A stretch of 64,000 bases of DNA from Eustoma russellianum. Lineage: Eukaryota; Streptophyta; Magnoliopsida; Gentianales; Gentianaceae. The stretch's first letter is position 1, and each line of letters begins with the position of its first letter. The translations under genes were made by a program, and so were the position numbers. The stretch covers positions 12,690,529 through 12,754,528 of the forward strand of contig AP025045.1 of the NCBI GenBank assembly GCA_036186865.1, in the 5' to 3' direction. Under the pieces are notes generated by a model. It was not told where the DNA came from, ran no database searches, and was given only the letters and a program-made list of their open reading frames with translations. This document shows positions 45,672-57,295 of this stretch, piece after piece.

Positions 45672-48600
45672 ATGCCACCAAAGGCTTCACCTCCGTCTGC
45701 CGGCGCCGCCAGCGCTTCCTTGACCAAATCAACAAAACCACACTTCTTCTATGGCCACCGGAAGCCCATCCACGATCGACCAGCCGTTCGAGGCGGATTA
45801 TTCACGAATCGGAAAACTCTAAATCCCAACCTCCCCAGAACCCACGCCCCTGATCGACTCTCTTTCGATCTTTCCAAATGGGACCCTGATGCAACTTTAA
45901 CAGGACCAAATGAAAAAGATTCATCAGAGAGATATTTTTCTGTAGCGCATAATTTGTCCCCTATAGCTAGGTACATTGTCGACTCTTTCAGAAAGCACCG
46001 GCAGTGGTGCCCGGCAGTGGTGGCGGACCTCGATAGGCTCCGTCGTGTAACGCCTAAGCTTGTGATTGAAGTCCTTAAAGTCCCTGATGTTGACCCCAGG
46101 GTCTCCACCAAGTTCTTCCATTGGGCTGGTAAACTTATGAAATTTCAGTGTACTGTCTGCTTTTGAACCTTCAGTGTACTGTCTGCTTTTGAAATTTCAG
46201 TGTACTGTCTGCTTTTGAAATTTCGTGCATCTTGTTGTATTTTAATGTTCTATATTAGTACAATTTCCTTTCATATGTCCCTTTTGTTCAAGTTTTACAC
46301 TTCTTAAGCATCCAGGAATAAGAAGAAGATGATGACGATTTTAGGTTAATATTTAAACAGAAAGCTCCTTTTCCTTTTCTTATTCTTTCAGGTCTTTTCC
46401 TTGTTGACAGCTGTTGTAACTTTATTGCTTAGTTGACCAACCTGTTCATGCCAATTACAGATTTAGTGAACTGGCACACGTCATTAACTCTTTTATAGAG
46501 TGGTAGGCTATATGAATTAAAGAGCTTCTGGCCATTTTCTTTTCTTTCCCTTTTCATTTCCTTCGTAGTGCTTCTGATCTTGGCTGTGATGCTTCGTTTT
46601 TCTTTTTTGCTGACGAAGTTGCTTTCTCTCCCCCCCCCCCCCCCTCGCCCCCTCCATGTCTTTTAGTTCTGTGAACTGCCATGACATATATGAACAGGTA
46701 TTCTTTTGTTGGATGTTGAGCAAAAGAGAAGAAAGCCCTGCTCCTGTTTCAAACACCTTTGTTGCAGTTTTTGTCCATAGTTGTGTTGATTGGCATAAGT
46801 AGACTTGGTTTGGAAGATGACAGGTCCTATATACTCATACGTGTGTATTCTAGTCCACATAAAATGATGCTTCAATGGAGGATTATATAAAATGTCTTTG
46901 AGACTGTCTTGCATCATGTTTGAAAATTTAGGTTGATTCATATTCTACTGGGATTCTATGATAATAACTTGTGAGAATAAATTGTGAACCTGTGATAAAA
47001 TGCACTCCTCATTGACTTCAACTCTTGATTCAGTTCAGCATATGAAATTGTGTCTCTACATGCTTCAGTATATCCAAGGTAATATTCTCTGCACTGGGTA
47101 CAATACTTTACTTTTCTGAATGTGATTCGGCAGGTAAGCAGAAGGGTTACAGGCATGATTTTGCTTGTTACAATGCATTTTCCTACTGTTTAAATCGAGC
47201 ACGTCAATTTCGTGCTGCTGACCAGGTCCCAGAATTAATGCATATGCAAGGGAAGCCTCCTACTGAGAAACAATTTGAAATCTTAGTAAGAATGCATGCG
47301 GATGCTGGCAGGGGTCTTAGGTTATACTATGTGTATGAGAAAATGAAGAAGTTTGGTGTTAAACCTAGGGTGTTTCTGTATAACAGGATTATGGATGCCC
47401 TTGTTAAGACTGATCACTTGGATTTGGCAATGTCGGTGTACAAAGACTTTAAAGAGGACGGATTGATAGAGGAGAGTGTTACTTTTACGGCTTTGATAAA
47501 GGGGTCATGTAAAGCAGGAAAGATAGATGAGGCAATGGAGCTGCTGGGTTCCATGAGAGGGAAACTGTGCAAGCCGGATGTTTTTGTGTACACAGCATTA
47601 GTCAAGATTTTGGTTGGAGAAGAAAATTTTGATGGCTGCCTGAGGATCTGGAAGGAAATGCAAAGGGATGGCATTGAACCAGATGTTATGGCTTATACAA
47701 CCTTAGTAACAGGATTGTGCAAAGGCGGGCACGTTAAGCAAGCTTATGAGTTCTTCAAGGAGATGAAGAAAAAGAGGCATTTGATAGACAGGTCCATTTA
47801 TGGATCGTTAATTGAGGCATTTGTGATAGACGGGAAGATTTCTGCAGCTTTTGATTTGCTGCAGGACTTGATGGCATCAGGATATAGAGCTGATTTGACA
47901 ATATACAACTTTCTCATCAAGGGTTTGTGTAGTGCCAAGCATGTGGATAAAGCCCTTAAGCTTTTCCAGGTTTCAATTCAGGAGGATCTGAAGCCAGACT
48001 TTTCTACTGTGTATCCATTATTGTTGTCTTTTGCAGATTTGAGAAGAATGGATGATTTTTGTAGACTGCTTGAGGAAATGCAAAATTTAGGTTTTCCTGT
48101 GATTGATGAATTATCTAAGTTCTTCTCTTTAACTGTAGAAAATCCTGAAAGACTAGCTTTGGCCCTAGAGTTATTCAATATTTTGAAAGTGGAAAAATAT
48201 GTCGGATTGCCAATATATAATATTCTTATGGAGGCTTTGCGCAGGAACGGAGATGTGAGGAAGGGAATAGCTTTATATCATGATTTACGTGATTCACTTG
48301 TGGAACCTGACGCTATGACTTATAGCATTGCTGTTCAATGTTATGTTGAAACTGGTGAGGTAGTCGAGGCATGTAGTTGTTATAACAAGATAATTGACAT
48401 GTCTTTATTTCCTTCTGTTGCTGCATATCAGTCTCTTGTTAAAGGGCTTTTTATTATAGGCGAGTTAGATGCAGCTGTAACATTAGTTCAGGAGTGCTTA
48501 GCTAATGTTTCAAGCGGACCAATCCAGTTCAAGTATATGCTAAGTATTGCACATGCATGTAGGTCAAATGATGCCCAGGAAGTGATGGAAGTTCTAAATG

Positions 48601-48869
48601 ATATGGTGGCAGAGGGTGGTTGTGATGACATTGGATATTATGCAATCATTTATGGGATGTGCAAGTATGGAACAATTGAAGAGGGGAGGAAAGTGTTTAT
48701 GCATTTGAGAGAACAGGAATATCTGACTGAAGCTGACGTGATTATTTATGACGAGTTATTAGTTGAACATATGAAAAAAAGGACTGCAGATCTGGTATTG
48801 TCTGGTTTGAAGTTTTTTGGTCTGGAAAGAAAATTGAGGGGAAAAGGCTCAACGCTTCTCCATGGTTAA
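45672..48869 (+). CDS. EMB3131: P-class PPR protein, At4g20740-like (2 exons)
   Basis: Exons 45672-46128 and 47134-48869 join to 730 codons with no break. The N-terminus is Ser/Pro/Ala/Lys-rich (MPPKASPPSAGAASAS), which fits an organelle targeting peptide. It is followed by HFFYGHRKP, LSPIARYIVDSFRKH and RVTPKLVIEVLKVP. From about residue 150 to 700 it is a series of roughly a dozen 35-residue PPR motifs (for example KPRVFLYNRIMDALVK, KPDVFVYTALVK, EPDVMAYTTLVTGLCKGG). There is no E, DYW or SMR domain, so it is a P-class RNA-binding protein for organelle transcripts. The C-terminus KKRTADLVLSGLKFFGLE and the length match Arabidopsis At4g20740 (about 727 residues, alias EMB3131, from memory). 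The start lies in AAAATGCC with no earlier in-frame ATG nearby. It is the only intact gene in the window. Confidence 0.93.
46129..47133 (+). other. Intron of the PPR gene (1005 bp)
   Basis: The donor G|GTAAAC follows the codons for FHWA, and the acceptor CGGCAG precedes GTAAGCAGAAGGG. Splicing gives HWAGKQKGYRHDFACYNAF, continuous with the family sequence. The intron holds a 26-bp triplicate repeat right after the donor and a C15 run at 46630-46644. Confidence 0.9.
46140..46217. repeat. Three tandem copies of a 26-bp unit
   Basis: Copies at 46140-46165, 46166-46191 and 46192-46217 share TTCAGTGTACTGTCTGCTTT. The middle copy has two base changes. They begin only 11 bp after the splice donor. 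Confidence 0.92.
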
Positions 48870-50159
48870 GAATGTTCACTTGGTTTCTATATTCATGATT
48901 CCTCTGGCATTAGACTTTCACATCATCACTTGTTCGTCCAAGACATACTCTAAGAAGGGGTTGTGATCAAGTTATTAATGATTTAGAGTTATCCTCAGAC
49001 ATTTCTGGTTACTGTTGCGTTATATTCCGACTTTACCAGTCACCTAGAAGAAGGAAGAAACCAGATCACTGGAACCTTAAAATTTTTCAAGGGATTTGAA
49101 AGCCTGAAAAATTCTCATTGCACCAGGATAGCTGAGAGTTCGAATTAAGTTACTGAATCAGCCATTCTGGTGAAGAAATCTTTTTATGATAGGAGTCTTG
49201 ACCAGCTATGAGTTCTAGAGTTACAGATATGCTGCATTTCTGGAGAAGGCTTTCCATCATGTATTGGTACTAATGCGTGCATGGCAGACTACTGGTGGTA
49301 AAACTTAGAGTGACTACAGTGACTGTGGACATGCACAACAACCTAGTCAAGCCTTATTCTCTTTGGGTGGGATAGACATTATGCTGTAGCATCTTTAATC
49401 AGAAAGCATACCCTTTCCAATGCTGTAGGAAAAAGGATGTCGTGAGCATTCTCTTCCTTATTGTTGAATAGTCCCCTGTCAAAGGATGAACCGTTTTCTG
49501 TTTATGCTCATTGTTGTTTGATGTCGTGAATTATATTGGGAAAGCCACCAAAGGCTTGAAGCTCATAATTGGGTTAGCTGGGGACTATTATACGAGCCTG
49601 TGCTGCACCTTTTTGGTTATGCACTTCATGGAAGCAGACGTATTCTGGATGCACAGGTGCTGCTTATTTGGAGAATGCTTGTTGGTTACTTTAATTATTC
49701 TGAATGTACAAATGCTGCTTATTTGGAGAATGATTTGCTTCATATTTTGCTATTGGTAAGTGTATGGTGTAGTGGTTGTAAAATTTAAAATACTTGTAGC
49801 CCTTGACATTCACGACACCACCACGACCACGACCACTAAATTCTCATTTTCAGCAGGTCGGTTGACTCTATGCATCCTTGCTTCCATTGTGGTGTGTGAA
49901 AAACATAATCTCCCAAATGCCCAAGTATATCATCTGGGGGACATTCACATCAGGGAAAAAGTGAGGTAAAAAGAAAGTAAAGCAAAACACAGATGGAAGA
50001 GAAGGGCGCCTGAGCATAGACCATTTAGTCAGATGTCCTAACTAAGATCGGTCATCGTATCTGTTCTTTTTGAAGTCCATAAAGTTTCTCGAAATGTTGA
50101 GTTTACCCGGTCCAATGTATTTTCACTCTGTTACGCTCTTCTCTTTCTTTGATGCACTT
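48870..50159. other. 3' flank of the PPR gene
   Basis: The proximal part is presumably 3' untranslated region. A direct repeat TGCTGCTTATTTGGAGAATG occurs at about 49659 and 49713. Short open frames at 49511-49969 look like chance: there is no recognisable domain and poor amino-acid complexity. No RNA gene was recognised. Confidence 0.55.
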
Positions 50160-50902
50160 AAGATTTGTCTTGACAAGAAACACACCCAAACTATCTGTAT
50201 GGAGATCTTGAAAAATGTCAGGTTTATTGCATTTGCTTAGAGAATAATTAGAAAATCCCATAGTAAATGGGAATTAGCAGTTTCCTTGAGCCTTCCAATG
50301 GGTATTTTCTCAACGTAATCATTTTGTTTCTTTCTATGCGGGGTAGTAATGCTTCAACCTTCAATTTTGTTCCAAAACTACTGTCCCCCCCTTTTTTTGT
50401 CTTTCCTTTGTAGGATCACTCTCAACTTGTCCCTTCAAAGAACCTGAACCTGTAGCTTCAAACCAGCAGCAAATCAATTCGGGCAATCTACTGGGGACTT
50501 AACCCAGTTTCTGCATGCTGTTGCTTCAACTGCTCTAACTCATCACTAGCAAAACTTCTGACTGCAAGTGAGGGGCCACATCTGTGCAGATGGAAAAGTT
50601 GGATGGCTAAGGGCCCTCGCCTAGGCACTGGTTTTCATATGAAGGTGTGCTGTTTGAGATGTAACATGTTTATATTAACATTATTTTATGAGTCTATATG
50701 TAAATGTTTGATCCTATCGCCTTTGAAGGCAAATTTTGTAAAGGTTAGCACTTGTTAAAAGTTAGCATCTTGTAAGCCACCTATCTTTTGTTTTTTTGGC
50801 TCTTGTCAAGCGCCTGTTGCTATAGATTGCAACAGCTTTTGTATATCCGCCGTTTTGGCACATCTATAAAGTCTTACTTACAAAAAAAAAGATTTGTCTT
50901 GA
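50160..50902 (+). mobile_element. Short retro-insertion with poly(A) and 14-bp target duplication
   Basis: AAGATTTGTCTTGA occurs at 50160-50173 and again at 50889-50902, the second joined to an A9 run (50882-50890). The enclosed 715 bp is non-coding and ends with TTGTATATCCGCCGTTTTGG and a short A tail. Poly(A) plus a long target duplication is the mark of L1-type target-primed reverse transcription. It may be a 5'-truncated LINE or a retrocopied host transcript; I recognise no coding sequence. Confidence 0.75.
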
Positions 50903-51002
50903 TTTAAATATCAGTGACTTTTAGTTTCTTGTTTTCTTGTTATTTCTTTATGGAAGCACTTGTTATAATGTTAAGTAAACTCTTGCACTAGGATTTTGAC
51001 CC

Positions 51003-51570
51003 ATGTTGCAGATAAGACGTCATCATAGCACTATGATTCTTCTGGTTTTGTTGCTTTACATTTACTCTAGAATTTCTCTCATCATACAATGCTTTTCATG
51101 CGTCACTATGGATAGCCAAGTCATAAATTTCTATAACGTCTGCAAAACTATCCCAATCACCCCAACTGAGGATCACTGGAAATAGATTCCTGCTCATAAT
51201 TTTTTTATCCAAAATGCCATAGCTGCAAAAACTTCCCCTTCCCTATCAGTTTGCTGGGCCAAAATTGTTTGGAGTAGGCATCATCTCATTAGATTCATCT
51301 TTTAGATTGTATTTTGGAAGAGGTTGCCTACTCTGCAAAAGCTTGCACAATGGGACGTTGTGAGCACAGACCTTTGCCTGCTCTGTCAGCGCTACTCAGA
51401 AAATCAGGATCACCTATTTTTCCACTGCTCCTCTAAATTGGTCTGGAAAGCGGTTTTGCAAATACTTGATTGTAAAATCTTCATTCTTTCCTGGGAAAAT
51501 ATACAAGAACGGATGCTAACAAATCACTAGTACTCTAATTTCCAAAAAGACTTGGTTTTCTTTAGCCTAT
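51003..51570 (+). pseudogene. L1 LINE ORF2 C-terminal fragment (zf-RVT), left part
   Basis: The sequence reads WAKIVWSRHHLIRFIF, a stop, FWKRLPTLQKLAQW, then LCLLCQRYSENQDHLFFHCS, which carries the Cys/His residues of the reverse-transcriptase zinc-binding domain at the end of plant L1 ORF2. It has stops and lacks the endonuclease and polymerase. The fragment breaks off at the E4 insertion and continues at 55039. Confidence 0.8.
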
Positions 51571-54500
51571 TGTTGGGGCCCGTACTCGGCTACCCCTCGT
51601 ACGGTGCACCCGCCGTACCTTCCCTTTCGGAAAAGTACAAAGCGTCGATACTTAACTCGTAAAACCCATGAATAAACATGGATTACAAAGTCACGATCTT
51701 AACAGGTAGATAAAAATACGGCAGAATTTGAACCTTAATCCGAAAGCGTCAAATCGCGAATACATAGCAAAATTATACAAACTGAACCAATAGCAAACTA
51801 CCCCGCGAAATCATACAAACATTATCCGAAAAGAGTCCGAAAATAGCTAAGTCCCAAAATGTCCCAAATGCTCATCAAAAGCTTCCATCATCGTTCCCTT
51901 AACAGCGACTTCAATAACCTATGGGTATGGCACCCTCGGCTCATCATCAATCCACTCGACTTCATTACCTGGCTCTGGGGGGAAGAAAAATAAATGGGTG
52001 AGCGACGGAGTCGCCAGCAAGTATACAATAACACCGTACAATAAAGAGAAAACGGCATACAAGAATCAAACCCCAATTCCTTAAGTTAAAACATACCTGC
52101 CAATACCTTTACGAAGCATCATACTTAAAGTCATATCAACACTTAGCTAAGATCTAAATGTCATCACTTAGTTAGATTCTACGTGCTATAGCCAAACCTT
52201 ACTTCTATGAAAAGGTATCATGCATAATGTGTATGAAAATGTGAATGCGATGCGAATGCAACGGGAAACATTCTTTCTTTCATTGAGACATGCTCATAAA
52301 AATACTTGAACTTTCTTTCTTTCTTTTAAATCATGCTCATCATAAAACAAGAGAGTGTGTCAGCCTATTATACCTGGCATGACTCGGTTCTTATAACATG
52401 ATCACCTTCAGGTCTATTATACCGGACCTGGCTCGGTTCTTATACTCTTCAGACCTATTATACCGGGCCTGGATCGGTTCTTACATTTCATCAGACCTAT
52501 TATACCGGGCCTGGATCGGTTCATATACTTCTTCAGATCAATTAACCCCGGATCTGTAGCGGGTTAAGCTGGCCAGAAGGACTGAATTCTTTCAAAACGG
52601 AAACTTTATATAAAACATCAATAAAATCATGAACATGGAACATATGAGCATGTCAATGCAAGTGCGTGGGATGCAACATGGTAAAATGCACTTATAACAT
52701 CATAAACAACTTTCTTCATGGGCTGGAAAACGATCCAGCAGCATGTCCTGTATTGCCCGGCCTCAAAATCAACCTTTTGAGCCTGTTTTCCAGAAACTAA
52801 AAATATGGACATGCACCACATGATCTTAACTACATTCTGTACAAATTTCATGCGATTTCGACAAGCGTAGGTACCTCAATAAAAATAATTCCCAACAAGG
52901 GTACAACAGGAATTCTGCTGCACTCTCAACTCCATTCCTTACCTTGTCTCCATCCATAAACTCATTTCGGGGCTCACTTAGCACCTGGAAATCTTTCCTA
53001 TTTCTTTCATAAACAATATCCAAATGCCCATTCACCAAAACAAGTCAAAATAATTATAATACAAGTCATACAAGCACAAAGGGTCAATCTGTCCTGTTTT
53101 CCAGAATGTTACACCAATTTTACCTCAATGGTTTACCACCAAGATCAATAGATAAAATCAATTTCTTTACATGGATACTTAGCTCTATGTCTTAAGTACC
53201 TCCTGTAAAAATTTCAGGTCAATCCAAGAGGTTTAAGGTACTTAAATAATTTTCCTCCTTAAGGTGGTACGACCAGAAACTGTTTTGACCCCTTGATACT
53301 AAAAATTCATTTCTGACCAATCCACAAATGATTTTCCAGAAATTCCAACTCCACAATAAAATAGACATAATAAGCTACGACCACACCAAAAATAAGCTCA
53401 ATCCAACGTTTAGAAGGTCCTTAACTAAGTCCATCAATTTGACATAAAATCTGTCCAGAACTCTGTTTTCAACCAACATGCATAGAAATATCCTTTCCTT
53501 CCTAATTTTATTCTTTAGCCTATAATCCAAGTTAATGGTCATTCAATAGACATAATAAGGCTTCCCTATACTAATTCAAGTCTCTTTTTAGCATGCAAAA
53601 GTCGTTCATATGGGCTGTTCATTCCTTCCAAACAAAACAGTCCTCTAGTCCAACAATTTCACATATTAAAATCACTAAAAATGCTAGGTTTCGTACAAAT
53701 CATGTACCATTCAACATCAAACATAGGGCAGTCCCTAATCCATCACTTTTAACTCTTATTTCAAGTTTAAACATGCCTTATATTGCAACATAAGAGAGGT
53801 CTATCATCTAACCTTTCAAAACATAAGAAAAGGTAACAACTTAGGCATATTTTCACTAAAATCATGTCTTAAGCTTTTAGACATTCAAGTATGCACATAA
53901 TCACATATATTGTAAGGGGTTAAAGTATACTTGCCTCTTCAAGCTATAGCTCTTGTCTTTGCTTGGTTATGAAGTGAGATGTGATTAAATCTTTCACCTT
54001 CTCCACCTTAAGCATACGGTTTTGATGAAAGGATTCATGTTAGCTTCATTCTTTACCAAAATAAGAATTCACTTAAGGGAACTTGGAATGAGACTTACCT
54101 AAATGTCTTCTTGAGTCTTGAAGTTGAAGTTAAACTCCTATCCTCCAAGAGTATAGGGCCGAAATCTTTGTGAGGGAGATGAGGGAACTTTTGCTAAGTG
54201 TTGCTCTTGCTTGAATGTGTCTTGAGAGGAGTCTCAAGATGACAAGAAGGTAGATGTTTCTAGAATGGTTTGATTTAAAACATGTTAGGGACTTAGGGAG
54301 AGGGGACGGTTTTGGAGGGATTTTTGTGAGGGTTAGGGCTTTCTTGAATGTTAATCAAGGTTAAGTTAGTATAACCTTGGTTACTTTATTGAAACTATAG
54401 TTACATTTGTGCTAACCCAAGTTACTTTATTAAATCATGGTTACATTAACCTTGGTTTAGGAAAAAGTAACCATGGTAGGATTTAAAAATCCTCCATGTC

Positions 54501-55028
54501 TAGACACCAAGGGGGCGGTTTTGGTTGGGGTCTTTATGACCTCAACCATACTACTTCCTTCTTTAATGAGTTGTCTTAACTTGTTCCTTAAATGCATGTC
54601 TATTTTATTTTCTATTTATTCTTTGCATAATAACTTCTTGTCTTATTATTTTAACTAATAAAATTGGCTAGAGAATTCTAGAATCTCCCATGTATAGGCC
54701 GAAATTTTGGGCCTCTTAGGCATCTTGATATTCCTTGTAATTTTGATTCATATACCATATTGTTGCCTATATTTTATTGTATTCCAAGATTAGCATATGT
54801 ATGTATACAAATACGTACACGCCTATGTGTACCATGTATTTATACATTCCATACATATATCATATATACGCACATACATATATATATTGGTATGGTTTAT
54901 ATCACTCTATATTTCATGGACTATCTCAAGAGTATTTAAGTAAAAAGAGTTACGTGGACTTAAGTAACACGATCTAAAAGAAATTGTCGCTTTCATCCCA
55001 TCTCATATTCATAGTTTTTACGTACCTG
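51571..55028 (-). mobile_element. E4: probable solo gypsy LTR inside the L1 fragment
   Basis: The left end resembles the E3 and E6 LTR ends on the minus strand (shared GTGCACCCGCCGTA, then AAGTACAAAGCGTC). There is no primer-binding site, pol or second LTR, so it looks like a 3.45-kb solo LTR. The 10-base ATTGTTGGGG flanks it (51569-51578 and 55029-55038), and L1 coding sequence is continuous across it. The exact ends are ambiguous because the repeat overlaps the expected TGT terminus. Sequence 52560-55028 is AT-rich with no gene. Confidence 0.65.
52362..52545. repeat. Tandem repeat block in E4
   Basis: About four copies of a unit of 46-50 bp contain CCTATTATACCGGGCCTGG and ATCGGTTCTTA. The block lies about 790-975 bp from the left (3') LTR end. 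Confidence 0.9.
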
Positions 55029-55038
55029 ATTGTTGGGG

Positions 55039-55297
55039 TACAACACCTATAGTCTACAATATTTGGAGAGAACGAAACTGACAGTTCCATAACTCCCCAC
55101 GTAGAAATGTGCAAACTATCATTAGGAGTTTTCGCAAAATATTACACTCGTAGCTATGTCACAGAGGAAAATACGGAGAACACATATTAACTGGAAAATC
55201 GCCGTAAACATGGGGCTACCAATGTCTATCTTTTCCCCTAGTTAGCCATACCTTTCCCCAAATCAAAGTGAATAGGAAATGCCTAACTCAAACTTCT
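55039..55297 (+). pseudogene. L1 LINE ORF2 end, right part
   Basis: It continues the L1 C-terminus (PIVYNIWRERN, then INWKIAVNMGLPMS) to a stop at 55243-55245, with one earlier stop and a frameshift. The following 3' untranslated bases were split by copia E5, and CTTCT at 55293-55297 is its left target duplication. L1 sequence may go on from 60934, but no clear poly(A) end is visible there. Confidence 0.75.
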
Positions 55298-55622
55298 TGT
55301 AGAAATATTCGGTGTAAAGTAGTTTAGATAAATACTGTATATAATTACTGTGTAGAAAAGGAGAAATAGTTTTTAACACCTGTATATATTCAAAATAGCT
55401 GGGGCAGGTTACCGTTAGTCACTTGTAGTGACTAAGCTTAAAGTAGCCGTTGGCTACACTTGTGCAAATAGGGGATCACTGTGTACATTTTGGTATTAAT
55501 CTGAAATCCTTGATTTCAGTCTGCAATATCTATCTTTTACCTTTGTGGCTTACAGTTTCTTCTTTGAGGCTTACTGCTATATTTCTAGTGCTATAGTTAC
55601 AGTTCTTGTGTTGATTCCTATA
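55298..55622 (+). repeat. E5 5' LTR
   Basis: It starts TGTAGAAATATT, holds TATAATTACTGTGTAG and AAATAGGGGATCACTG, and ends TTGATTCCTATA. CTTCT precedes it. Confidence 0.92.
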
Positions 55623-55634
55623 TGGTATTAGAGC
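55623..55634 (+). other. Primer-binding site, E5
   Basis: TGGTATTAGAGC matches the initiator methionine tRNA complement with one C-to-T difference and begins directly at the LTR end. Confidence 0.85.
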
Positions 55635-56238
55635 AAAAGAAAACTGAGGAAAGAGTCTGGTTGAATTTAGTTGCAGAGTTTCAGCTGAAGAAGAAGGAAT
55701 CGTTTGGGAAGAAGAAAACCAAGTTAACTAAGGAAGAAGAAAGCATTACTTCCTTGGGAGATACATGTGTCAAAACCCACTACAGACGCGTGTCAGATCC
55801 CACTAACATGTCAAATCCCACTGACTAGGATATTGTGCTGTGGTTCCAGCTATCCTTCCTTTATCCCTACTATCCTTCCTTTCTTGAAAAACCACGCCAA
55901 GGAAAAAATATATAATCTTTCCCAATAAAGGATCTTTCCCAATAAAGGCAGAAAAGACATCTGCTTTTTTCTGATTACTTATTTTTTTCACGTCGTTTCT
56001 GATTACTTATTTTTTGCGCCATTAGCCCAATCTTTCACACCTATTTTTATTGTTTATAATGTCTTCATTGTTGTTCTTTTCCTCCTTCGATTAGCTTTGT
56101 TCTTCACGCTTCACGTTTTCTCTCTGTCTTTGTTTTTACCTTCAATGACTTTTTCTCTCCTCACATATGTTTCCTCTTCTCTCCATCTATCATTCTACAC
56201 AAGTTACTCTCTACATTTATCCTTACTAAAGACTTATT

Positions 56239-57285
56239 ATGGCTGAAATCCCAAAAATCTTTGAAACCACTTTGGTCCTTCCTGGTGGTGGAACAGTTAT
56301 GGAAGGTATACAAAATCAATTGCCCAAGTTCTATTGATGAAAATCCGATCATGATCACCAACCATAAACTTATGGGTCATAACTACCTCTCTTAGAGTAA
56401 GGCGGTTGAGATGTTTATAATAGGATGAGGCAAGGATGATTATCTGTATGGTAATCTACCAATTCCAGAACCCACTGAGGTTGGTTATAGACAGCGGAGA
56501 TCTGAAAATTCCATGATTATGTCATGGCTAATAGGATCTATGTTACTTGACATTGATAATAACTTTATCTTATGCCCTACAACTGCTGCAATTTGGAAAG
56601 CTGCAAAAGAATTATACTCGAAAAGGGACAATGTATCCGAAATTTATGAACTAGAATCACAACTACAAGAAGTACGTCAAGGAGATCCTCTGTCAGCACA
56701 TACTACTCTAATCTTACAAGGCTATGGCAACACATTGACATGTTTGAAGAACATACTTGGACATCCCCTGTTGATGATAGGTCGTTCAAACAATTTATAG
56801 AAGTTAAACGAGTTTTTAGATTTTTGCATGGACTAAATAAGGAACTTGATCAGTCAGGAGTCGGATTCTCGGCATGAAACCACTTCCAAATCTAAACACT
56901 GCGTTCTCTGAAGTTCGACAAGAAGAAAGTCAGATTACAGTCATGACGGGTACCACTACTAACTCAGCTAATGAAGGATCTGCATTGATGACAAGCTCTT
57001 CCATTCTGAACCCCTCTGTTCATTCTCTAATAAGCATCCTACTCCAATCTCAGATACTTTACAACAAGGAAATCATGGTATGACTTCAGAGTTCTCAGGC
57101 TTGATAGTAAGAAGAAATCAAGGCCCGCCTTGACAACATTTTCCCTATAGATCACCCCAGATTTTTAGATACTGTAAAAAGGTTGGTCACTCTGTAGACA
57201 ACTGCTATAAACTTCAGAGACTCAAGCAGTTACAACAGCAAAATGGTCTCATACCTACTAGGTCTTCACCATCTTGGGGAACATG
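56239..57285 (+). pseudogene. E5 gag, many stops
   Basis: From MAEIPKIF the frame is soon broken. Recognisable blocks are MIMSWLIGSMLLDID and TTAAIWKAAKELYS (copia gag core), FRFLHGLNKELDQSGV and GMKPLPNLNTAFSEVRQEE. The zinc knuckle near 57165-57215 reads YCKKVGHSVDNC, with the first Cys of the usual C-X2-C replaced. It is inactive; the 620 bp between the LTR and this ATG hold no gene. Confidence 0.8.
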
Positions 57286-57295
57286 AAGACAATCG

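Noticed and set aside
46630..46644. C15 run in the PPR intron as a possible functional element
   Set aside because: Simple homopolymer with no other support; its length is unreliable in sequencing.
49511..49969. Three overlapping small frames downstream of the PPR gene
   Set aside because: They contain Leu/Phe/Tyr-rich chance sequence and a direct repeat, with no domain and no splice context; more likely 3' flank.
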